Positions 1 to 5,889 of a stretch of DNA of 6,553 nucleotides are shown here, in pieces. The stretch spans positions 1 through 6,553 of the forward strand of contig JAVEEB010000130.1 in the NCBI GenBank assembly GCA_030840665.1, written 5' to 3'. A program made the position numbers and the translations under genes. This DNA is from Frankiaceae bacterium (GTDB taxonomy: Bacteria > Actinomycetota > Actinomycetes > JAVEEB01). Every line of letters starts with the position of its first letter. Positions within the stretch are counted from its first letter, which is position 1. Below the pieces are notes generated by a model. It was not told the DNA's origin. It was given only the letters and a program-made list of their open reading frames with translations, and made no database searches.

Positions 1-1071
<1,071 letters not shown>

Positions 1072-1078
1072 CTTTTCG

Positions 1079-1122
1079 CGTGTAGGCAAAGCGCGCGCTC
1101 CGGCGCGCTCTTTGCCTACACG
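1079..1122 (+). terminator. Long hairpin terminator after atpD, shared with a convergent gene
   Basis: This is a near-perfect inverted repeat. The 12-bp outer arm CGTGTAGGCAAA pairs with TTTGCCTACACG. It continues through a C-T mismatch into a GC-rich inner stem, 20 positions per arm in all, closed by a TCCG loop. It starts 7 nt after the atpD stop and ends 21 nt before the stop of the convergent minus-strand gene. There is no U tract on either strand, as is common for actinobacterial terminator hairpins. The position suggests it ends both transcripts. Confidence 0.8.
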
Positions 1123-1143
1123 TCGGGCCGCGTCAGTCGCTCG

Positions 1144-1824
1144 TCAGCTGAAGAGCGGAAAGCGACTCGCCAACCCGCCGATGCGGAGCCGTTCGGCCGC
1201 CGTCAGCGCGGTGCGGCCGGTCGCGGCGAGCGCGTAGTGCTCGTCGTCCCAGGGCAAGGGCACCGGCTGGCCGAGGAGGCCGTCGAGGATGGTCCGGACA
1301 TGTGCGAGGGCGACGGGGTCGGGCCGCGCTGCGTCGGGCACGGCGACCAGGAAATCCAAGTGGTGCAAGGTCGCCTCGACAGCAAGCGTGCTCAGCAGGT
1401 CCCTGGTCAGCAGCACGTGGCCCTGCGTCGCGACGGGAATCTCCGGACCTGACGCGGCGGCGGCATGGAGCACGGCGGCGGTGGTCTCCAGGTACAACTC
1501 GCGCAACGGCTCGAACTGGGTGAACATGCTGGCGCCGACGCGCGTGAACCGCAGCCCGTCGGCCGCCCCGATCGGCTCCGGTGCCCAGTCCTGCCAATAG
1601 GTGACGGCATCGCGGTCCGGCGGCTCGAGGCGCGGATTGTGCAGGGCGACGAGTGCGCGGCGTGCGTCACCGAGGTGGTGGTGCGTCAAGTCGCGGGCGG
1701 CCCAGCCTTCACAGCCGGTCGGCAGCCAGGAATCCGATTCGCCGAGGCCGCTGACGAGTTCTCGGAGTGGCCCGTACGAGGCGCGCAACACGGCGACGGT
1801 CGGGTCCGCGGAATGATTCTGCAC
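1144..1824 (-). CDS. DinB / maleylpyruvate-isomerase-like (mycothiol-dependent enzyme family) protein
   Basis: This is a 226-residue cytoplasmic protein that resembles the actinobacterial maleylpyruvate isomerase N-terminal (MDMPI, DinB-fold) family. Many members bind a divalent metal and are thought to use mycothiol. The N-terminal block GCEGWAARDLTHHHLGD (residues 37-53) fits the family pattern GWxxxDxxxHxxGD, with His49 as the aligned metal ligand. A second block around 150-157 (E-ATL-H-HLD) fits the E-xxx-H-xxD pattern and supplies Glu150 and His154. The metal triad therefore looks intact. The substrate cannot be read from the sequence. Family annotations as maleylpyruvate isomerase are generic, and no gentisate pathway genes are nearby. 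The start is GTG. AGGGA lies only 2 nt upstream, so a leaderless or slightly internal start is possible. The gene is convergent with atpD and sits inside the atpD-atpC gap. Confidence 0.8.
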   Translation of the reverse strand: MQNHSADPTVAVLRASYGPLRELVSGLGESDSWLPTGCEGWAARDLTHHHLGDARRALVALHNPRLEPPDRDAVTYWQDWAPEPIGAADGLRFTRVGASMFTQFEPLRELYLETTAAVLHAAAASGPEIPVATQGHVLLTRDLLSTLAVEATLHHLDFLVAVPDAARPDPVALAHVRTILDGLLGQPVPLPWDDEHYALAATGRTALTAAERLRIGGLASRFPLFS

Positions 1825-1832
1825 AGTCCCTG

Positions 1833-1838
1833 AGTATG
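1833..1838 (-). promoter_or_regulatory. Possible -10 element for the 1144-1824 gene
   Basis: On the minus strand the hexamer CATACT matches TATAAT at 4 of 6 positions and ends 8 nt before the GTG start, so transcription could begin at or just before the start codon. No convincing -35 was seen. This is a weak, position-based call. Confidence 0.3.
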
Positions 1839-1865
1839 CCCGTGTGCAGCCGTATTCCGGCCCAT

Positions 1866-1891
1866 CGGCAGCCCCGCGGGTTGCGCTGCCG
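1866..1891 (+). other. Small hairpin upstream of the UBP zinc-finger gene
   Basis: CGGCAGC (1866-1872) and GCTGCCG (1885-1891) form a 7-bp perfect stem around a 12-nt GC-rich loop. It lies in the 133-bp region between two divergent genes. It could be a leader structure or a symmetric protein site, but in DNA this GC-rich it may also be chance. Confidence 0.3.
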
Positions 1892-1939
1892 CGTCAACTG
1901 CGCATGAATGGAATTGGTGACCGCGCCGCACCGGCGCCC

Positions 1940-1948
1940 GGAGGAAGG
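1940..1948 (+). promoter_or_regulatory. Ribosome binding site that sets the UBP zinc-finger start
   Basis: The purine run GGAGGAAGG ends 9 nt before the ATG at 1958. The two upstream in-frame candidates, GTG at 1844 and ATG at 1904, have no comparable site. This favours 1958 as the true start. Confidence 0.75.
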
Positions 1949-1957
1949 CTGATCAAC

Positions 1958-2245
1958 ATGCCCATCTGCGGGCACTTGGAGGCGGTCACGGCCGCGGCTC
2001 CGCGGGCCGACGGCTGCGAGGAATGCCTGGCCACCGGTGGCCGCTGGGTTCACCTGCGGATGTGCCGGACGTGTGGCCATGTCGGCTGCTGCGACAACTC
2101 GCCCGGCAAGCACGCGACCGGCCACTTCCACGCCACGACGCACCCCCTCATCCAGTCGTACGAACCGGGCGAGACCTGGTGGTGGTGCTACGTCGACGAG
2201 GCCGGGTTCGAAATGGCGGACGTCCGGTCGTACTCGCACCCGTGA
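1958..2245 (+). CDS. Small stand-alone UBP-type zinc-finger protein
   Basis: This 95-residue protein consists almost entirely of one UBP-type zinc finger, the fold that in eukaryotic deubiquitinases and HDAC6 binds the ubiquitin C-terminus. Candidate zinc ligands are Cys4, His6, Cys20, Cys23, Cys36, Cys39, Cys44, His52, His56, His58 and His62. They include the family signatures CEEC and CRTCGHVGCC, followed by KHATGHFH. The C-terminal WWWCYVD block (74-80) is also typical of actinobacterial members. There is no signal peptide or membrane segment. The start is ATG 1958, chosen for its ribosome binding site and because MPICGHLE begins at the domain edge; the frame stays open up to 1844. The role in bacteria is unknown. 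It stands 47 nt upstream of the DUF2630 gene on the same strand and may share its transcript. The family call is firm but the function is not. Confidence 0.92.
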   Translation: MPICGHLEAVTAAAPRADGCEECLATGGRWVHLRMCRTCGHVGCCDNSPGKHATGHFHATTHPLIQSYEPGETWWWCYVDEAGFEMADVRSYSHP

Positions 2246-2278
2246 CGGCAATTGACAGTTCCTAGCGGGACGACAGCC

Positions 2279-2284
2279 GGGAGG
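2279..2284 (+). promoter_or_regulatory. Ribosome binding site of the DUF2630 gene
   Basis: GGGAGG lies 8 nt before the first of four in-frame ATG codons (2293). It supports initiation at the first ATG rather than at the fourth (2338), where family members without the repeats would begin. Confidence 0.75.
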
Positions 2285-2355
2285 ACGACAGCATGAGCGA
2301 CGACAGCATGAGCGACGACGTGATGAGCGACGACGTGATGAGCGACGAGGCGATC
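2281..2355 (+). repeat. 15-bp tandem repeat covering the DUF2630 start region
   Basis: There are five adjacent 15-base units. The third and fourth (2311-2325 and 2326-2340) are identical, AGCGACGACGTGATG. The second differs from these by two bases. The first (2281-2295, carrying part of the Shine-Dalgarno) and the last (2341-2355) are diverged. Each of the first four units ends in ATG, all in the same frame. The result is a protein N-terminus made of the repeated pentapeptides MSDDS, MSDDV, MSDDV and MSDEA. Confidence 0.9.
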
Positions 2356-2568
2356 CTTCAGCGGGTCAAGTCGCTCGTCGACGAGGAGCACGCGATGCGT
2401 GAGTCCGGCGAGGCTCTCGACCCGCAACGCGTCGAGCGGCTCGAGGTGATGCTCGACCAGTGCTGGGACCTGCTCCGGCAGCGGCGGGCGCATCGGGAGT
2501 TCAAGGACGCCGACGTGCCCGATGCCTCCGTGCGCGACGCGGATCTCGTCGAGCATTACCAGCAGTGA
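2293..2568 (+). CDS. DUF2630 family protein
   Basis: This is a 91-residue acidic, probably helical cytoplasmic protein of the uncharacterised actinobacterial family DUF2630. Recognition rests on the core from residue 16 (MSDEAILQRVKSLVDEEH) and the signature LDQCWDLLRQRRAHRE, ending in [10 protein letters not shown]. The family usually starts at the equivalent of Met16. Here 15 extra residues come from a tandem repeat of the start region, and the ribosome binding site favours the first ATG. The stop overlaps the start of the DUF5996 gene in GTGA, so the two are probably translationally coupled. No catalytic motif is visible. The family assignment is strong and the function unknown. Confidence 0.9.
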   Translation: MSDDSMSDDVMSDDVMSDEAILQRVKSLVDEEHAMRESGEALDPQRVERLEVMLDQCWDLLRQRRAHREFKDADVPDASVRDADLVEHYQQ

Positions 2569-3500
2569 CAGGGTTTCCGACGACAGACAGCTGGCCCGAG
2601 CTGCGCCTGGCCGACTGGCAGGACACCCGCGACACCCTTCACATGTGGACGCAGATCGTCGGGAAGATCCGCCTCGCCGTCGAGCCGATGGTCAACCATT
2701 GGTGGCAGGTGCCGCTGTACGTCACGGCGACCGGGCTCACCACGTCCCTGATGCCACACCGGCGCGGCGGGTTCGAGATCGTCTTCGACTTTCGCCGTCA
2801 CGTGCTGACTGTCACAACGGTGCGTGGTGAACGGCGCGAACTGCTGCTGCGGCCGCGCTCCGTTGCCGACTTGCACGCGGAGTTGTTCTCGGTCCTCGCG
2901 GACCTCGGCCTCGGCGACATCGCTATCTTCGGCCGGCCGGTGGAGGTCGACGTCGCGATCCCGTTTGCCGAGGACACGGTGCATGCGTCGTACGACCCGA
3001 TCTTTGCCGAACGATTCTGGCGTTCCCTCGTCAGCGCGCATCGAGTGCTGACTCGCTTCCGCGCCGGCTTCGTCGGCAAGGTCAGCCCGGTGCATTTTTG
3101 GTGGGGGGCGTTCGACCTTGCGGTGACGCGGTTCAACGGAAAGCCCGCGCCGCGGCACCCCGGAGGCGTGCCGAACTGCGCAGACTGGGTGATGGAGACC
3201 GCGTACAGCCACGAAGCGATCAGCTGTGGCTACTGGCCCGGTGGCGCGGACGAGGGCGCCTTTTATTCGTACGCCTATCCGGCCCCGCCAGGGTTCGCCG
3301 AAGCGGCGATCAGGCCACCCGCCTTCTTCGACGCGACATTCAGGGAATTCCTGCTCCCGTACGCCGCCGTCCGGTCGGCACCTGACCCGGATGCGGCCGT
3401 CCTCGCGTTCCTGCAGTCGACGTACGAGAACGCAGCCGACTTGGCGGGCTGGGACCGGGCCAGCCTCGAACGGCCCGGCGTCGGGACTCCCGTCGGCTGA
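2565..3500 (+). CDS. DUF5996 family protein
   Basis: This 311-residue soluble protein belongs to the uncharacterised family DUF5996. Conserved-looking blocks in order are [12 protein letters not shown] (10-21), [15 protein letters not shown] (24-38), [11 protein letters not shown] (44-54), HASYDP near 145, [20 protein letters not shown] (171-190), the YSHE motif (214-217) followed by GYWPGG, and a C-terminal [17 protein letters not shown] block (about 282-298). Tryptophans and His45, His177 and His216 could form an active or binding site, but no reaction is known. The open frame extends upstream to 2460, but that part lies over the DUF2630 gene and is Arg/Ala-rich. The GTG at 2565, overlapping the TGA of DUF2630, is a much better start and keeps the family N-terminus. 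There is no clear Shine-Dalgarno, which fits coupled translation. The gene ends 22 nt before a convergent gene. Confidence 0.9.
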   Translation: MTGFPTTDSWPELRLADWQDTRDTLHMWTQIVGKIRLAVEPMVNHWWQVPLYVTATGLTTSLMPHRRGGFEIVFDFRRHVLTVTTVRGERRELLLRPRSVADLHAELFSVLADLGLGDIAIFGRPVEVDVAIPFAEDTVHASYDPIFAERFWRSLVSAHRVLTRFRAGFVGKVSPVHFWWGAFDLAVTRFNGKPAPRHPGGVPNCADWVMETAYSHEAISCGYWPGGADEGAFYSYAYPAPPGFAEAAIRPPAFFDATFREFLLPYAAVRSAPDPDAAVLAFLQSTYENAADLAGWDRASLERPGVGTPVG

Positions 3501-3522
3501 CGCCGCGCCCGCGTGCAGCCGG

Positions 3523-4248
3523 CTATCGGCCCGCAGTGGGGTGGCTGCTGATCACGTCGTACGCAGGACTGTCCTCGCCCATCGCGGCGGCGAGCTCGCG
3601 CCACCGCAGCACCCGCGAGTGCACGTCGACGGCCTCCAAGGCCTCCTCGACCCGCTCCGCCATCGACAGCCACGCGGCCGTGCGGTCGGCGCCCGTCATC
3701 AGGCCGCCGCCGGCCGCGATCGCGATGACGTCCAGCGGGCGCCCGTCGGCGACGGCCAGTCCGACCGCGACCGTGCGCGCCGCCGGGTAGACCGCGCTGA
3801 CCTCCGACGGATCCAGTGCGCCGCCGAGTGCCTCGGACAGCTCGACGAGCCGCGACGGCGGGATCGGTTCGCCGCGCAGGGCCCGGGCGGCCGCGTGGCC
3901 GGGGCGATCGACCGCAACGCTGATGGACGCGACGGCGTCCGCCGTGACGATGAGCAGGTCCGGCCCGGCCTCGCGCAGCACCGCCGCCCCTGCGGTGGGA
4001 TGGACGGTCGCCACCGCCGCGGCCAGCAGCGGGTCGGCCACACCGGTGGCGACGTCGACGCCCCACAGGCACACACGCTGCACCGCTCGACCGACGCCCA
4101 ACGCGTGCGCCAGCGACGCGAGGCCATTGGCCGCCGATTCCAGCGAAGCGACGACGTCGGCGAGAAGCGCCTCCTCGGCGTGCGGGCGCGAGAGGGTGTC
4201 GGCAAGATCAGGTCGTACCGCGGTCAGTCTGTCCAGAAGCGAGTCCAC
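3523..4248 (-). CDS. Hypothetical protein, unrecognised
   Basis: This 241-residue protein does not match any family I recognise. The frame has strong G/C preference at third codon positions and normal residue variety. Overlapping frames on both strands are Arg/Ser/Pro-rich, so this is the likely coding frame. It is rich in Ala, Val, Leu and Asp, with no signal peptide, no clear membrane segment and no Cys clusters. The first 55 residues look helical. The middle alternates hydrophobic strands ([14 protein letters not shown] near 56-69, [18 protein letters not shown] near 97-114) with helices, suggesting a compact alpha/beta domain. The C-terminus (about 190-241) is again helical and acidic. 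The start is GTG 4248 with only a poorly spaced GGA upstream, so it could be leaderless or start further in. It diverges from atpC across about 100 bp and could share that control region. Confidence 0.7.
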   Translation of the reverse strand: MDSLLDRLTAVRPDLADTLSRPHAEEALLADVVASLESAANGLASLAHALGVGRAVQRVCLWGVDVATGVADPLLAAAVATVHPTAGAAVLREAGPDLLIVTADAVASISVAVDRPGHAAARALRGEPIPPSRLVELSEALGGALDPSEVSAVYPAARTVAVGLAVADGRPLDVIAIAAGGGLMTGADRTAAWLSMAERVEEALEAVDVHSRVLRWRELAAAMGEDSPAYDVISSHPTAGR

Positions 4249-4335
4249 TCCACGGAGCGTAATCGCCGGGCCGCAGGCTTGACCCGCCGTCGGGCGCGCC
4301 GAGCGCCGCCGCTATTCTCGTGGCTACCCTCACGC

Positions 4336-4340
4336 GGAGG
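4336..4340 (+). promoter_or_regulatory. Ribosome binding site that selects the TTG start of atpC
   Basis: GGAGG lies 7 nt before TTG at 4348. The next candidate, ATG 4357, would be 16 nt away, too far for normal initiation. Starting at TTG gives the N-terminus [13 protein letters not shown]. Confidence 0.75.
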
Positions 4341-4347
4341 ATTCCCC

Positions 4348-4740
4348 TTGTCTGACATGTATGTCGAGCTGGTCGCGGTCGAGCGACAGCTGTGGGCAGG
4401 CCAGGCTCTGCAGGTCTCCGCCCGCACGATCGATGGCGACATCGGCGTCCTGCCAGGGCACGCGCCGATCCTCGGAGTGCTCGCTGAAGGCGGCGTCGTT
4501 CGCATCAAGCGGGCCGAGGGCGACGAATTGGTCGCCGCGGTCCACGGCGGCTTCGTGTCCGTGACGTCCGATGTCGTGCGGGTGCTGGCCGAAAGCGCCG
4601 AGCTCGCCGACGAGATCGATGTGGCGAGAGCCAAGGCGGCGCTCGACCGCACGGCCCAGTCCGGGCCCGACGACGAAGAAGCTGTTGCGGCCCGGTTCCG
4701 CGCTGTGGCCCGCCTACGGGCCGTCGGCCAGCTGGCCTGA
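4348..4740 (+). CDS. atpC: ATP synthase F1 subunit epsilon
   Basis: This is the epsilon subunit of the F1 central stalk, which couples rotation to catalysis and can inhibit ATP hydrolysis. The protein has 130 residues, a normal length. The N-terminal beta-sandwich shows the family motifs [24 protein letters not shown] and [27 protein letters not shown]. The last 40 residues form the usual helical arm ([14 protein letters not shown] to [13 protein letters not shown]). TTG 4348 is chosen over ATG 4357 because of ribosome binding site spacing. The gene does not follow atpD. It comes after a divergent hypothetical gene, so it must be driven from the 99-bp region upstream or by read-through from far away. 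DUF2550 follows 10 nt later and is probably co-transcribed. Confidence 0.97.
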   Translation: MSDMYVELVAVERQLWAGQALQVSARTIDGDIGVLPGHAPILGVLAEGGVVRIKRAEGDELVAAVHGGFVSVTSDVVRVLAESAELADEIDVARAKAALDRTAQSGPDDEEAVAARFRAVARLRAVGQLA

Positions 4741-4750
4741 GGGTTCCGCC

Positions 4751-5227
4751 GTGGTGATGTCAGTCCTTGATGACGTCGGCATTGCCTTGCTCGTTGTTTT
4801 CCTGTTGTCCCTGGTCCTCATCGTCCGGCGCCTTGCACTCCGCCGTGGCGGCGCGGTCCTCGACCTGTGCGTACGCCCCCGCGGACCCGAGAGCCATTGG
4901 GTCCTCGGCCTGGCGCGCTACTCCGGCGAGACCCTCGAATGGTTCCGCATCCTGGGCATCTCTGCGCGGCCGAGTCGGTCCTTCCGGCGCGACGACATCA
5001 GCGTCGTCGGGCGGCGCACCCCGTCGCACGGCGAAGCAGCGAGCTTCGTCCACGGCGCGGTTGTCCTCGAATGCCTCGAGCGCGGCCACCGTCTTGACCT
5101 CGCCCTGCCGGCGACCGCGATGACCGGGTTCCAAGCATGGCTCGAGGCCCACACGCCGGGAGCCTCGGTCCCGAATCGATCCGATACGCCGGACGACACG
5201 CAGCCCGTCGACAGTCAACGCGGATAA
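4751..5227 (+). CDS. DUF2550 family membrane-anchored protein
   Basis: This protein of about 158 residues belongs to DUF2550, a family commonly found directly after atpC in actinobacteria; its function is unknown. One N-terminal membrane segment (about residues 8-25, VGIALLVVFLLSLVLIV) is followed by an RRLALRR basic stretch, which puts the rest in the cytoplasm. The soluble domain includes RGPESHWVLGLARYSGETLEWFRILG and a C-terminal LALPATAMTGFQAWLE, then a polar tail of about 25 residues that is probably disordered. Three in-frame starts compete: GTG 4751, GTG 4754 and ATG 4757. GAGGG overlapping the atpC stop sits 7 nt before 4751, so I chose that one; the difference is only two residues. 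It is probably one transcription unit with atpC. Confidence 0.9.
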   Translation: MVMSVLDDVGIALLVVFLLSLVLIVRRLALRRGGAVLDLCVRPRGPESHWVLGLARYSGETLEWFRILGISARPSRSFRRDDISVVGRRTPSHGEAASFVHGAVVLECLERGHRLDLALPATAMTGFQAWLEAHTPGASVPNRSDTPDDTQPVDSQRG

Positions 5228-5248
5228 TTCAACGGGGATTGGATTTTT

Positions 5249-5264
5249 GGCCGTTCCTCCGGCC
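5249..5264. terminator. Weak hairpin between convergent genes
   Basis: GGCCG (5249-5253) pairs with CGGCC (5260-5264) around a 6-nt loop in the 38-bp gap between the convergent DUF2550 and adenosyltransferase genes. It is preceded, not followed, by a T tract on the plus strand. The placement suits a shared terminator, but the stem is short. Confidence 0.35.
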
Positions 5265-5265
5265 G

Positions 5266-5844
5266 TCAGATGTCGCTGGCGCCCGGCCGCCACAGGACGT
5301 CGTTGCCCGCATTGGCGGCCCTGGACAGGATGAACAGCAAGTCCGACAAGCGATTCAGGTACAGCGCCGGCACCGTGCTGGTCGCCTCCGGATCGGCCTC
5401 GAGCAGGGCCCACGCGCTGCGCTCCGCGCGCCGGCAAACGGTGCGCGCGACGTGCAGCAACGCCGCCCCCGCCGTGCCGCCGGGGAGCACGAAACTCGTC
5501 AGTGCGGGCAGGTCTTCGTTGAAGGTGTCGCAGTGGCGCTCCAGCCGGTCGACGTACGCCGCGGTGACCCGTAACCGCGTCTGCGCATCCGGCAGGGGCG
5601 TCGACAAGTCAGCGCCGACATCGAAAAGATCATTTTGTACGCCGTTCAGCACGGCCGAGATCTCGGAGGGGAGCCCGCCGAGCGCCACCGCCGTACCAAT
5701 TGCTGCGTTCGTCTCGTCGACGTCGGCGTACGCGGTGATGCGCACTGACGTCTTGCGCACCCGGCCGCCGCCGCCCAGACCGGTCGTCCCGTCATCGCCC
5801 GTGCGTGTGTAGATCTTCGTGAGCCTGATGCCGCGAGCCGCCAT
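5266..5844 (-). CDS. PduO-type cob(I)alamin adenosyltransferase
   Basis: This enzyme transfers the adenosyl group of ATP to reduced cob(I)alamin, making coenzyme B12 in the cytoplasm. The protein has 192 residues, a normal length. The N-terminal ATP-binding motif [14 protein letters not shown] is at 13-26, followed by [22 protein letters not shown]. The latter is slightly altered from the usual AYGxVDELN. The C-terminal signature includes RRAERS (138-143) and [17 protein letters not shown] (162-178). The frame stays open far upstream through sequence antisense to murA, but ATG 5844 gives the family N-terminus and the upstream part is spurious. No Shine-Dalgarno is visible. A -10-like TAGTCT ends 7 nt before the ATG, so the mRNA may be leaderless. 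The gene is divergent from murA and convergent with DUF2550. Confidence 0.95.
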   Translation of the reverse strand: MAARGIRLTKIYTRTGDDGTTGLGGGGRVRKTSVRITAYADVDETNAAIGTAVALGGLPSEISAVLNGVQNDLFDVGADLSTPLPDAQTRLRVTAAYVDRLERHCDTFNEDLPALTSFVLPGGTAGAALLHVARTVCRRAERSAWALLEADPEATSTVPALYLNRLSDLLFILSRAANAGNDVLWRPGASDI

Positions 5845-5851
5845 GTGAGCG

Positions 5852-5857
5852 AGACTA
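5852..5857 (-). promoter_or_regulatory. Candidate -10 of a leaderless adenosyltransferase promoter
   Basis: The minus-strand hexamer TAGTCT fits TANNNT and leaves 7 nt before the ATG at 5844. Transcription would start at or next to the A of the ATG. No good -35 was seen; a TAGAGG lies 17 nt upstream. Confidence 0.5.
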
Positions 5858-5878
5858 ACCCGCCCGGCCCCGTCCTCT

Positions 5879-5884
5879 ACGATG
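5879..5884 (+). promoter_or_regulatory. Candidate -10 of a leaderless murA promoter
   Basis: TACGAT fits TANNNT and leaves 5 nt before the GTG at 5890. There is no Shine-Dalgarno before this GTG. The -35 region lacks a recognisable TTGACA. Confidence 0.5.
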
Positions 5885-5889
5885 CGTCG

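Noticed and set aside
1709..2251. A 180-codon minus-strand open frame across the zinc-finger gene
   Set aside because: It is antisense to conserved zinc-ligand codons and overlaps the start of the 1144-1824 gene; it is Arg/Pro-rich with no motif.
2252..2257. A perfect TTGACA -35 hexamer before the DUF2630 gene
   Set aside because: No -10 resembling TANNNT lies 16-19 bp downstream, so a promoter here is not supported; the gene may be read from upstream.
2281..2355. Tandem repeats as a CRISPR array or iteron origin
   Set aside because: The units are directly adjacent with no spacers, are in frame and coding, and no cas or replication gene is present.
2556..3212. A 218-codon minus-strand open frame
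   Set aside because: It is opposite the well-supported DUF5996 gene, has no recognisable domain and has a composition typical of a shadow frame.
4279..4284. TTGACC as a -35 for atpC
   Set aside because: The only nearby -10-like hexamer (TATTCT 4313-4318) is 28 bp away, too far for a sigma-70-type promoter.
1072..4347. The atpD-atpC gap as a mobile element or prophage
   Set aside because: No transposase, integrase, terminal inverted repeats, target duplication or att-like repeats were seen, and base composition matches the flanks.
3226..4740. A 504-codon plus-strand open frame ending with atpC
   Set aside because: Only the last 130 codons are AtpC. The upstream part is Arg/Pro/Ser-rich sequence antisense to the 3523-4248 gene and overlapping DUF5996, a by-product of high GC with few stops. 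It is not a fusion protein.
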